Positions 1-8,600 are shown, counted from the first letter of the stretch. The stretch is 9,743 nucleotides of DNA from Pseudovibrio sp. JCM 19062 (GCA_001310715.1 BAXV01000106.1:1-9743), one strand, 5' to 3'. Translations and numbers: made by a program. Notes: generated from the sequence alone by a model not told the origin.

Positions 1-1
1 G

Positions 2-757
2 TTTAATGAGGCTGCGGAAAAGCTATTGGCAGCCGGTATCCTCCCGTTGGCACATGGCGGCCAACCCTGGCAGGATGTAACGCTTTTTGAAGTTGTGCTT
101 TTGGGCATTGGTGGAGCGGATTTTTACAAGCAAGTCTATCAGGATCTGGACCCGGAGGCTTTGGAGTCTGACACCATGATCAAAGTTTTTGATCAGATGC
201 GCAAACTCAGCACCTATGTGGATCCGGGTTCACCGGGGCGTGAGTGGAACCTTGCCACTGCCATGGTGATGCGCGGGGATGCGGCCATGCAGATCATGGG
301 AGATTGGGCAAAGGCTGAATTTCTGGCAGCAGGCCTAAAGCCGGGCGAAGATTTCGTATGTGTACCCTCGCCATCCAGAGGCGGCTATATCATCAACTCC
401 GACAGCTTTGCCATGTTCAAGGTTGATGATCCCGAGCAACAGGCAGGACAGCAATTGATGGCCTCCATGTTGCTGGATGAAGACGTTCAAAAGAACTTCA
501 ATCTGCTGAAAGGTTCAATTCCCGCCAGAATGGGTGTGAATCTGGACGGCTTTGACGAATGTGCTATCAAGTCGAGCGAAGACCTGCTTCTCAACGAAGC
601 ACGTGGCACGGTGGTCGGCTCCATTGCCCATGAGTTCGTACAATCCGGCGCGGTGCGCGGTGCGTTTCTGGATGTGGTGACCGAGCACTTCAATACGGAT
701 ATGTCTTCGCAAGAGGCCGTCAGGAGGCTTGCGGAAACTGTCATGCTGGCAGATTGA
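2..757 (+). CDS. Sugar ABC transporter substrate-binding protein, C-terminal part (5' end outside window)
   Basis: This is the C-terminal part (about 251 residues) of a periplasmic sugar-binding lipoprotein or secreted protein that delivers sugar to the permease pair encoded next to it. The reading frame is open from base 2, so the gene begins upstream of the window; the TTG at 26 is not a true start. Segments typical of the GtsA-like glucose/mannose-binding group (COG1653) are visible: NLATAMVMRGDAAMQIMGDW, then the segment GEDFVCVPSPS with its Cys, the KGSIPAR motif, and a second Cys in DGFDECA. In this family the two Cys commonly form a disulfide. No frameshift is seen here, unlike in the next three genes. 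The gap to permease 1 is 71 bases. Solute specificity is inferred only from similarity to the GtsABC type; other monosaccharides or oligosaccharides are possible. Confidence 0.88.
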   Translation, partial: FNEAAEKLLAAGILPLAHGGQPWQDVTLFEVVLLGIGGADFYKQVYQDLDPEALESDTMIKVFDQMRKLSTYVDPGSPGREWNLATAMVMRGDAAMQIMGDWAKAEFLAAGLKPGEDFVCVPSPSRGGYIINSDSFAMFKVDDPEQQAGQQLMASMLLDEDVQKNFNLLKGSIPARMGVNLDGFDECAIKSSEDLLLNEARGTVVGSIAHEFVQSGAVRGAFLDVVTEHFNTDMSSQEAVRRLAETVMLAD

Positions 758-828
758 TTTCTCATAGGCAGTCAGGGTAAAGCGTAGGCATCCAAGACCA
801 CTAGTCCCGTTGAGTAAAGCGAGTCCCT

Positions 829-1737
829 ATGTCCAACCTCCAGCAGCGCAAGCAGCAGATGTCTGTTCTTGACAGATTGCAGCGATATTTGCCACAGCTG
901 GTGGTGGTGCCGCCGTTCCTGCTCATCGTGTTTTTTGTGTATGGCTTTATCGCATGGACCGGCATCATCTCGTTGACTGACTCCCGCATGTTGCCCTCCT
1001 TTGAGGTGCAGGGTTTTCAGCAATATGTACGGCTGTTCGCAATGGACCGCTGGGATGTGGCCTTCCATAATCTCCTGATTTTCGGCAGTCTTTATATCCT
1101 GTTCGCAATCACCATTGGCTGTGTGTTGGCAGTGCTGCTCGACCAGCGCATTCGAGCGGAAGGGGCGCTGCGCACGATTTATCTTTACCCCATGGCGGTC
1201 AGCTTTATCGTCACCGGCACCGCGTGGAAATGGATACTCAATCCGTCACTCGGCATCGAAAGCTATATGCAAAAGCTGGGGTGGGAGAGTTTCCAGTTCG
1301 ACTGGATTGTGAACCGCGACATGGCAATCTATGTGGTGGTGATTGCAGCCGTCTGGCAGGCCTCGGGGTTCGTGATGGCGCTGTTCCTGTCGGCCCTGCG
1401 CACGGTGATGAAGACATCATCCGCGCCGCCCATCTGGATGGTGCCAGCACCACGCGCATCTATCTTGCATCATTCTGCCTCGCTCAGGCCCGTGTTTTTG
1501 TCAGCCTTTGTTATTCTCGCCCACCTGTCCATTAAGAGCTTTGACCTTGTTGTTGCGCTCACCAATGGCGGGCCCGGCTATTCGTCAACGCTTCCGGCCA
1601 ACTTCATGTATGAGATGGCCTTCCGCCGCAACCAGATCGGTCTTGGGGCCGCCTCTGCCATGATGATGCTGGCGACCGTTGCTGCGATCATTGTGCCCTA
1701 TCTTTATTCCGAGTTGAGGGCAAAGCGTCATGGCTGA
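829..1737 (+). CDS. Sugar ABC transporter permease 1 (MalF/GtsB-like), with three compensating single-base losses
   Basis: This inner-membrane permease of about 302 residues pairs with the next gene to form the sugar channel. It has an N-terminal membrane segment at residues about 20-44, several further hydrophobic segments, and the C-terminal family signature SFDLVVALTNGGPGYSS followed by GLGAASAMMM and a terminal YLYSELRAK. As read, residues about 193-218 do not fit the family. The missing cytoplasmic EAA loop (DEDIIRAAHLDGASTTRIYL, then IILP and LRPVF) is encoded there in the other two frames. Restoring one base each near 1405-1407, 1467-1468 and 1481-1483 rebuilds a normal 303-residue protein. 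Since the three losses total three bases, the ORF stays open. The ATG at 829 has only a weak ribosome site; an in-frame ATG at 859 is an alternative. The 3' end overlaps permease 2 by 8 bases, which indicates an operon. Confidence 0.85.
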   Translation: MSNLQQRKQQMSVLDRLQRYLPQLVVVPPFLLIVFFVYGFIAWTGIISLTDSRMLPSFEVQGFQQYVRLFAMDRWDVAFHNLLIFGSLYILFAITIGCVLAVLLDQRIRAEGALRTIYLYPMAVSFIVTGTAWKWILNPSLGIESYMQKLGWESFQFDWIVNRDMAIYVVVIAAVWQASGFVMALFLSALRTVMKTSSAPPIWMVPAPRASILHHSASLRPVFLSAFVILAHLSIKSFDLVVALTNGGPGYSSTLPANFMYEMAFRRNQIGLGAASAMMMLATVAAIIVPYLYSELRAKRHG

Positions 1738-2611
1738 AGCGAAAACACTTCCCGGTGCCAGTGGCAAACGCTATCTGCTTGGCCGTATCTTTATCTGGTC
1801 TTTGCTGCTGATCGCAGCGGTTTTGTATCTGGGCCCAATCTACGTGGTGCTGTCGACCTCTCTGAAGGATCTGGCGGAAATCCGTACGGGCGCCTGCTGG
1901 ACCTGCCCCATGAGTTGAATTTCGCACTGGCGGGAGGCGTGGTCGCAAGCGTGCATCGGGGTGCGCTGTGAGGGCTGCGCCCATACTTTATGAACTCGGT
2001 GATCATGTCCGTACCATCGGTGATCATCTCAACCATGATCGGAGCCTTGAGCGGTTACGCCCTGTCGCTCTTCCGGTTCCGTGGAGCCAACCTCATTTTT
2101 GCGCTCATGCTGTTTGGCTGCTTCATCCGTTCCAGATCGTCATCCTGCCCATGGCGCAAACGCTTGGGTTTTTAGGCATCGCCAACTCCATCACGGGCTT
2201 GATTGTGGTGCACACTGTCTACGGCATCAGCTTCACAACGCTGTTCTTCCGCAACTACTACGTTTCAGTGCCTCAAGAGCTGGTGCGCGCGGCTACTATG
2301 GATGGGGCAGGGTTCTTTCGTATCTTCTGGCACATCATGCTGCCGCTCTCGCTGCCCATCATTGTGGTCTCGGTGATCTGGCAGTTCACGCAGGTGTGGA
2401 ACGAGTTTCTGTTCGGAGCCAGTTTCACCTCGGGGGGCTCTCAGCCCGTAACCGTTGCGCTCAACAATCTCATCAACTCAACCACCAGTGTAAAACAGTA
2501 CAACGTGGACATGGCCGCTGCGCTTATTGCCGCCGCGCCGACCCTTGTTGTTTACATCATTGCTGGACGTTTCTTCGTGCGCGGACTCACGCTGGCGCGG
2601 TCAAAGGCTAG
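1730..2611 (+). pseudogene. Sugar ABC transporter permease 2 (MalG/GtsC-like), broken by about five frameshifts as given
   Basis: This is the second inner-membrane permease of the sugar importer. The start (MAEAKTLPG) overlaps the permease 1 stop. The protein can be followed through all three frames: SLKDLAEIRTG, then LLDLPHELNF from 1894, WREAWSQACIGVRCEG from 1928, LRPYFMNSVIMSVPS from 1975, FQIVILPMAQTLGFLG from 2130 with the EAA loop LVRAATMDGAGFFRIF, and a C-terminal GAVKG with stop at 2609-2611. Frame changes fall near 1892-1893, 1924-1927 (two bases lost, or one gained), 1973-1974, 2128-2129 and 2591-2592. Restored length is about 295 residues, normal for the family. Each segment keeps strong family character without in-frame stops, so sequence error is more likely than an old pseudogene. 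A short downstream reading that passes the stop into the ATPase gene is an artefact of the last frameshift. Confidence 0.85.
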
Positions 2612-2625
2612 AGGCATACTTCCAC

Positions 2626-3736
2626 ATGGCAACCATATCCATCGAACATGCGTCAAAATCCTATGGCTCAACTCCTGTTCTGAACGACATCTCAATTGAT
2701 GTGAAAGACGGTGAGTTCCTCGTTTTGCTCGGCTCTTCCGGCTGCGGAAAGTCGACACTACTCAACATCATCGCGGGGCTGGAACCATTACAGAGGGAAC
2801 CATTCGGCTTGATGGTGAAGTCGTCAACGATGTACATCCAAAAAACCGTGATATCGCCATGGTGTTCCAAAGCTATGCGCTTTACCCCAACATGACGGTG
2901 GAGCGGAATATCGCGTTTGGGCTGGAGATGCGCAAGATCAGCAAGGCCGAACGCAAAGCTGCGGTGCGCGAGGTCGCAAGTCTGCTGCAAATCGAACACC
3001 TGCTCTCCCGCAAGCCTTCGCAGTTGTCCGGCGGACAGCGCCAGCGCGTTGCCATGGGACGTGCGCTTGTGCGCCGTCCCAAAATCTTCCTGTTTGACGA
3101 ACCGCTCTCCAATCTGGATGCCAAGTTGCGCGGAGAAATGCGCACGGAGATCAAGAAGCTTCACCAGACGCTCAAGGCAACCATGTCTATGTGACCCATG
3201 ACCAGATTGAAGCCATGACACTTGCCGACCGCATTGCCATCATGAAAGATGGTGTTATCCAGCAAATTGGTACACCTCAGGAGATCTACAGTTCACCGGC
3301 AAACATGTATGTAGCTGGCTTCGTGGGTGCTCCGCCGATGAATTTTGTCGAGGTCGAAGTCGCGCGTCGGAAAGACCAGTTTGGCGTCATACTGCCCACA
3401 CTGCTTAAAGGGCAGCCCATAGAGTACTTTCTGCCACTGCTAAATTCCGAGCACCTTGCAGGACGCTCAGACAGCAAGGTCATCCTCGGCTTGCGCCCCG
3501 AGATGATCACACACAACGCTTTCGGCCAAAGTACCAATCCAGAAATAGAATGCGATGTGGAGCTCGTCGAGCCAACTGGTGCCGATACACTCTGCCTCAT
3601 TCGCTTTGCAGACCAGCCTGCCAAAGCTCGTGTATCCCCGCTGTTTGCCTGCGAACCGGGAGAGAGTATGACGTTCTCTATAGATGTGTCCCGGATCTGC
3701 CTGTTTGACGGGAAGACAAAGAGGCTGATCGGGTAG
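2626..3736 (+). pseudogene. Sugar ABC transporter ATP-binding protein (UgpC/MsmX-like), two frameshifts as given
   Basis: This is the ATPase that powers the importer on the cytoplasmic face. The start [15 protein letters not shown] at 2626 lies 14 bases after the permease 2 stop. All motor motifs are present across three frames: Walker [11 protein letters not shown]-loop [10 protein letters not shown], signature LSGGQRQRV, Walker B and D-loop [17 protein letters not shown], and H-loop [14 protein letters not shown]. These are followed by the regulatory OB-fold (TOBE/MalK-type) domain, which starts around [12 protein letters not shown]. Frame changes occur at 2785-2786 (one C lost in the codon after GLE) and at 3185-3186 (one G lost in TMVYVTHD). 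Restoring both gives 370 residues, the usual length for the UgpC/MsmX/MalK group. As given, the protein would stop at 2895, before the signature motif. The ORF from 3191 is only the C-terminal part, and its GTG is an internal Val codon. The gene is last in the operon. Confidence 0.88.
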
Positions 3737-3758
3737 GGCAGTAGCCTAGAGCAATGTT

Positions 3759-6700
3759 CTAGAACCTTACGGACAGCCGGGCGCTTACGCCGTGGTCCTG
3801 TGCCTGACCGGCAATCAGGCCATAGTAGTTGACGTTAAACTCAATGTTCTCTGTAAGATGGGTCTGCAGACCGGTCTCAAGCAAGAACACGTTACGCCCA
3901 ATCGGAACGCTCGCGATGGTGAACGGAACGCCGCTATCAACAAACCTTTGATCGAAGGTCAGCACGTCTTTCGAAGCATACTGCCACGCTGCAAAGCCAA
4001 CGAAGCTTGTGTTTCTGTAGAGGTAGTTCGACAGGTCCACCTCACCGCGGGCACCCAGTGTCATAAAGGTGAGGTCATTAAACTCCTCGCCCGCTCGCAG
4101 AGCAGCGACACCGCCGTGCTCAACAAAACCCGGACTTCTCAAGTCGGCATAAGCCACGCCGATAAACGGTTCCAAATCACCGTACTGAGTTTGAAAGTTG
4201 TAGCCCATCTCACCGAACACCTGCACGGAACTAACAAACTGATCGGATTCGAGCGTCTCCACCGGAACAAACGCAATATCGCGGCTGGTTGAGATGTTGT
4301 ACCAAGTACCGGCAACACCGCCACGGAGTTGCAAATCCCAGAGCGGGTTGGCACTGGCGTACCCACCAACACTGTAATTATCACTCTGCGAAGCCGCATC
4401 GAGTGAATTGATGAAGATGGATGTGCGCCCAAATCCGGCGATAACACCCAATCTCAGAGTTTCGTCAACTTCAGCATCAACCCCGACAAACAAACCGCCA
4501 ACATTCCGGTCTGTTGTCCGTGCGTTCCCATCAGAAAAGAATGTACCCCAGCTGCCGTAGACCTGTCCCCACATCTCGTAGGACCCAACTCTGCTGGAAG
4601 CCGTGCTCTCATCCAACTCTTCGGCAAAAGCACTACGAGCTTGGAAGAGCCGGTCGTTGACGGCCTGCCGCAGGAACCGGCTATCATCCAACAAAATGGC
4701 ACGGGTTGATGTATGTAGTTCGCCAGCCAGCGGCGTCAGGAGTACCCTGATTTGTTCGTCATTCAGTGGTGCAAGCTCAGTAAAGAGGGCTCCGCTTAAA
4801 CTAATAGTATTCAAGCCTGCACTAACGGCATATTCGTTGCGCGTCTCGGCAAGGCCATCGAAGTTGTTATCACTTCGAACGAACTGGATGACCACATCAT
4901 TTGCATCGGAAGGAACGCCATAGAGCACTCTTACATCCAGAAGGAACATACTATCATCGACCGATGAGAAGGTTCCCACAACCGGCTCGGTTCCCGGTGG
5001 TGAGAGATTGTCGATGATCTTAAATGTATCGCCAATCCCAATCTTGTGTGGACCATCAATATAGACCAGATCTAGCGCAATGTTGGTCAAATCAACGCCG
5101 CCGCCGGAAAGGATCTGTATCTGATCTGAGTTTGTCGTTCCGGCCATAGCGTCAGAGCCGACGTCCATAGTAAGAGTACCGCCAACGCCTGTTGCGTTTA
5201 GATTGCCCAGAGTGATCGTACCGAAGGAGGCTCCGGGAGATATGGTGCCGCCATCCAGGATCACATTACCGGAAACCGTACCATACCCTGTCAGTGTCCC
5301 GTTTGTATGGATGATAAGATCACTGTCCAGAACGGCGGTGTCGATTGCCGATACACCAACCTGCAAAATCCCTTCGTTGATACTGCTGCTTACCAGTGAC
5401 TTTGTACCATCAGACAGAATAAGCCTCCCGGCACCGGTCTTTTCAAAAGTACCACCGCCTGGTGCTATTGATCCGGTCCAGGTAAGGTTGGCTGCGGAGG
5501 CGCTGATATCGATGGAGTTGTCTGCGTTGCCAACTTGTAGCTTGGTCGTGTCAACAGTCTCGTCACCTCCGCCCAGATAAAGCAGTCTCCCACCGTTCAC
5601 GATCACATTGCCACTCCCGCTGTCAGCGGTTGAGAAGCCTAAGAGATCAACTGTACCGGAGCTGATTTCGATATCGGCTGAATAACCAGAATTGTCACCC
5701 AGTAGGGCAATCTCTCCCGGACCAGTGAACAAAATCTGATCAGATCCGGTCAGGTCCGACATAATATTGATGATGCCGTCAGCATCGGTTGTGCTGATTT
5801 CGTTACCGGAACTGAGGAAGGATAGGTCGGTAAGTGTCACTGTATCATCGCCAGTGAATGTCAGTTTTGAGGAGTCCAGGGTAATGCCGAGAGCGCCATT
5901 TCCAACATTTTCAGCGGCATTAAAAATCAGCTCAGTGCCCACGACGGTCAGATCACCTGTCCAACCCGAGTTAACGCCAGAAAGCGTGAATGAGTTCCCA
6001 CCATCAACTGTTAGGTTCCCGGTGCCTGATAAGTTGGAGGAAACCTCCATATCAACGCTGCCATCACTAATATCAATCGTATTGGTCGTCGCAGTCACAA
6101 TCGAAAGCTGGGAAAGAGTTATATCCGAAGAACCGGTGTAGAGAAGATTGCCGTTTTCAAGGATGACCGGGCCTGTGCCGATGTTTTGGAGATCAGAGAA
6201 CGAGACGAAACTGTTTTCGAAAATGCGTAGCCCGCCGGAAAACACGTTGTTACCCTGAAGATCAACAGTCCCGCCAGAACCGATTGTAAGCTGACCCGCA
6301 CCGCTACCGTCAGAGATAATACCTGTCAGCGTAAGTGTCCGGCCGAGCGCGACATCAAGCGTACCATTACTTTCCACTTCAATGAGATTGGCAATAGAAG
6401 CATCTGCCCCTGAAACATAGCTCAGATCACCACCAGCAAAGGTGATAGTGCCCAAGCCAACGTTTGCGGCGGCACCAAACTGCACTATCCCGTTCGATAG
6501 TTCCAGTCCGCCACTAAAGGTACTGCCTGCGCCACCCAGCACCAAAGTGCCTGCGCCAATTTTCTCCAGACTGCCCGTACCACTAATGTCATTGCTAACA
6601 GTCAGAGTATCTCCGTTGCCAACTTCAATTAAAGATGCTCCATCTAAGTCTATGAGATTACTGATTGTAGCTGTGGTCCCGATAAAGGTGAGGTGGCCGT

Positions 6701-7678
6701 TAATCAGGTCGATGTCACTGGTGCTAAGGTTTGCGGCACTCGAGAAGTGAACTTCAGTACCATCAATAGTTGTTCCGCCACTCCAGGAGTTATTTCCCGC
6801 CAATCTGATTCTGCGATCTCCTGTAAACCGCACGGCTCCGGCTCCGGATATGTCGCCATTAAGATTGAGATTGCCTGATTCCGTTATAAAGGTTGCATCA
6901 TGCGTCTCCGGTCCATTGAGGACCAAAATGTCCCCAGTAACGGTTGTATTTCCAAATACAGTGACGCTACCGCCCGTGAATTCAAACTGGGTCCCCCCAG
7001 CGGCATTCGTGTTCCTGAAGCGGACGTTCGCGCCTTCATCCACGGTCATTGTGCCGGTAAACTGGGTGTTGTTGCGGCGAAATTCTATTGTTCCTTCTTC
7101 AATGAAGATATCACCATCACCGACTGCAGTTGATGACAGCCGTGTATTTAAATGCCGCCCGCCGGTATTGGTTGTGTTGACGAAAACTGTCGCGCCATTA
7201 TCAAAAGTAAGAAATTGCGTACGAACCCGGCCAGCTGCTTCTGCGGGATCGCCCGATGCAGCGCCTATATTAATCGTCGCACCAGAGCGTAAGACTAGAT
7301 TGTCCTGACCCGCTCTGAGTACACCTCCCGTAGAAAGAGTTAGCGTTCCCTGAGTGCCAACCTCCAGTGAAGTGATAGGATCGGCCCGTCTCATTATACC
7401 ACCATCGGTGATATTAACGGTACCATTGGCACCAGTTTGCCCAATATTGACGTCAGCCCAATTCTAACATTTCCTCCAGAGGAAATATTCAAGGTTCCAT
7501 CGGTCACCCCGTCTCCGACTTCCAAACCAGGGCGCCCATCGACAGAGCTTGGTGGAACATTCACGGTACCAGTGATAACCACTTGAGCATTGATAGGATT
7601 AACTGAGAATCCAAGAAGGCAGGTTGTAGCTAAAACTACAAGTGAAGTTGCTTCCAGAAAACGCTCTTTGTACCACAT
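3759..7678 (-). CDS. Autotransporter (type V secretion) outer-membrane protein with beta-helix passenger, one frameshift near its N-terminus
   Basis: The restored product is about 1306 residues and is exported by its own C-terminal beta-barrel. The best start is the ATG at 7676-7678, with GAGG six bases upstream. It gives a clear signal peptide: charged n-region MWYKER, hydrophobic LVVLATTCLLGFSV, and likely cleavage after NPINA. A longer frame opening at 7762 has no such features. The passenger is rich in Gly, Thr, Ser and Asn, with repeated GAGxLxLxGxN and SGG motifs typical of autotransporter-associated beta-strand (PATR-like) repeats. The barrel starts around EMWGQVYGSW and ends in the family-typical terminal Phe (SARLSVRF). 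A single base is missing in the C run at 7457-7459; with it restored, NVRIG continues as ADVNIGQTGANGTVNI into the main 1211-residue frame. The gene converges on the ATPase gene, 22 bases away. The passenger ligand or activity is unknown; adhesion is a guess. Confidence 0.9.
3762..4589 (-). other. Autotransporter C-terminal beta-barrel domain
   Basis: About 276 residues (restored numbering about 1031-1306) form the outer-membrane translocator domain, matching the autotransporter beta-domain family (PF03797) by recognition. Alternating hydrophobic strands such as LFVGVDAEV, LRLGVIAGFGRTS, VQVFGEMGYNF, LEPFIGVAYADL and FVGFAAWQYAS are visible, and the chain ends in an aromatic residue, the expected C-terminal signal for outer-membrane insertion. 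The stretch before it (AGLNTISLSGALFTEL to DRLFQARSAFAEEL) is likely the linker that threads the pore. Confidence 0.85.
5397..6788 (-). repeat. Five tandem protein repeats of about 89-97 residues in the autotransporter passenger
   Basis: Counting from one SGG-type turn to the next gives units of 89, 92, 93, 93 and about 97 residues. They begin at SWSGGTTI (6788), TFSGGLEL (6521), VFSGGLRI, GWTGDLTV and GYSADIEI. Each unit runs through a short strand ending in F, a G-T/D/N-L-T/L-Y/F-T-G strand, an N-x-I/L-D/E-V/I strand, and a GxGxLxLxGxNS strand before the next turn. The DNA has diverged, so this is an old protein-level duplication, not a recent one. Confidence 0.7.
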
Positions 7679-7931
7679 TCCCAACCTCACATAATTGCCG
7701 CTGGCAGGTATTCTGTTCCAGCTGATCGAGCGGGCAACACTATCACCGATGTCGGCATGCAAATGAGTACGGCCACAGCGCGAATAAGCGCGTTGGCAAT
7801 TTGCTTGGATAGCTCGGTACTATGCGATCAAACTGTATTTAACTGAAAAGCCACGAGGTGATACGAGATACATATTCACGACACAAAGTACAATTACGCA
7901 CTTCACTTGCAATATTAGCAATGTTAGTTAT

Positions 7932-7951
7932 TAAATAAAGATAAATAAAGA
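7932..7951. repeat. Perfect tandem repeat of a 10-mer
   Basis: TAAATAAAGA occurs twice in direct succession (7932-7941 and 7942-7951). On the - strand it reads as a U-rich track downstream of nsrR, directly after the hairpin at 7953-7975. It may simply be low-complexity A+T-rich DNA. Confidence 0.75.
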
Positions 7952-7952
7952 T

Positions 7953-7975
7953 TTTACTGTGAATATTTCAGTAAA
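7953..7975 (-). terminator. Weak candidate terminator downstream of nsrR
   Basis: The arms TTTACTG and CAGTAAA (7 bp) flank a 9-base loop. On the - strand, the direction of nsrR, the hairpin is followed by a U-rich stretch from the tandem 10-mer. It lies about 30 bases after the nsrR stop codon. The stem is short and A/U-rich, so termination would be inefficient. Confidence 0.3.
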
Positions 7976-8004
7976 TACCTAGTGTAAACTTAGAGTTCGT
8001 CGAA

Positions 8005-8450
8005 TTAAGCTGACTTAATCTCAAACGCTTCTGGCACGGGCAGGCCGTAAACTGCGCCTTCGATCGTCATTTGATCGAGCACACTCATGAATGCGCCCGA
8101 GGCTCTTTGCATGAGCGGCTTTAAACGACATGTGGGTAGGAAAGAGCAACTGATTGCCCCGCAGTCGTTCTCACGCAAGCACTCCACCACGCAAAGTCAC
8201 TCTCGACGGCCCGAACCACATCTCCGACACTAATGTCCTTGGCCGCGCGTCCAAGCTTGAAGCCGCCGCCGCGTCCACGCATGGTTTTTAATATGCCTGC
8301 ACGCGAAAGCTGATTAACCAATTTCATGACATGCCCGCGGGAAAAGCCTTGCTGTTGCACGACCTGCTCAATGCGCTGAGTCAGATCGGGCTGCATGGCA
8401 CACTGCATAACGAGTCGCAAAGCAAAATCGCTTGCCTGATTTAAACGCAT
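8005..8450 (-). pseudogene. nsrR: NsrR-like Rrf2 family Fe-S transcriptional repressor, one frameshift as given
   Basis: The restored product has 148 residues, the normal size for NsrR. The N-terminal winged helix starts MRLNQASDFALRLV and contains GFSRGHVMKLVNQLSRAG (recognition helix region) and the wing RGRGGGFKLG. Downstream, in another frame, are VVECLRENDCGAISC and SFLPTCRLK: C97-x4-C102-x5-C108, the NsrR cluster spacing, plus an extra Cys at 91. NsrR proteins bind an Fe-S cluster through these Cys and leave DNA when NO reacts with it. One G is missing at 8190-8192 (GCGGTG read as GCGTG). As given, the frame misses the cluster Cys and ends at 8121 after 109 residues. GGAGG lies seven bases before the ATG. 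The gene is divergent from the small membrane-protein pair at 8819. It could be another Rrf2 member, but the Cys spacing favours NsrR. Confidence 0.8.
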
Positions 8451-8467
8451 ATTGGGCCTCCAAAGAT

Positions 8468-8491
8468 ATTAATTGGATATATCATATTAAT
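8468..8491. promoter_or_regulatory. Candidate Rrf2/NsrR operator overlapping the nsrR promoter
   Basis: A 24-base quasi-palindrome with 20 of 24 symmetric positions: ATTAAT, two bases, GATATATC at the centre, two bases, ATTAAT. Its size fits a dimeric Rrf2 repressor site. On the - strand a possible promoter runs TTGTTC (8502-8507) to TGATAT or TATGAT (about 8479-8486), so the dyad would cover the -10 box, as expected for autorepression. It ends 18 bases before the nsrR start codon. Binding by this protein is inferred. Confidence 0.5.
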
Positions 8492-8600
8492 CCGCGACAC
8501 AGAACAACGAAATCAACATTTTCTACAACCCACCTAAATAATTGAAATGCCAATAATTTATGCTGCAAACGCGGTTTGATCACAACTTTAATCGGTAAAG

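Larger units (their letters stand above)
7679..8004. other. Gap of 326 bases without a gene, A+T-rich in part
   Basis: No convincing gene is seen on either strand. On the - strand it holds the ribosome site of the autotransporter (GAGG six bases before the ATG at 7678) and, presumably, its promoter, which I cannot place with confidence. The part from about 7850 to 7990 is clearly A+T-rich. It contains a perfect tandem 10-mer and a weak hairpin, which are listed separately. Confidence 0.6.

Noticed and set aside
2081..2611. 176-residue frame in another reading frame of permease 2
   Set aside because: It is a shadow frame: it reads Ala/His/Arg-rich nonsense, while the permease motifs lie in the overlapping frames.
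829..3736. Programmed ribosomal frameshifting as the cause of the broken frames
   Set aside because: There are too many sites, with no slippery heptamers or matching stems, in gene families where it is not known. Base loss in short runs explains them more simply.
3746..3762. CTAGA/TCTAG inverted repeat between the convergent ATPase and autotransporter genes as a shared terminator
   Set aside because: The stem is only 5 bp with a 7-base loop and no T run on either strand, and it overlaps the autotransporter stop codon; too weak to call.
5203..5580. Long open frames on the + strand inside the autotransporter (also 3792-4292, 6442-6750, 6850-7308)
   Set aside because: They are antisense to a recognisable beta-helix and barrel protein. 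They lack ribosome sites and family character, and arise from the biased Gly/Thr/Ser codons of the real gene.
7394..7762. Start of the autotransporter at 7762
   Set aside because: The 28 residues before the Met at 7678 do not look like an extended signal region, and the Met at 7678 has both a ribosome site and a proper signal peptide.
8575..8600. FNR/NnrR-like site around TTTGATCACAA
   Set aside because: Only one half-site (TTGAT) matches; the ATCAA half at the required 4-base spacing is absent.
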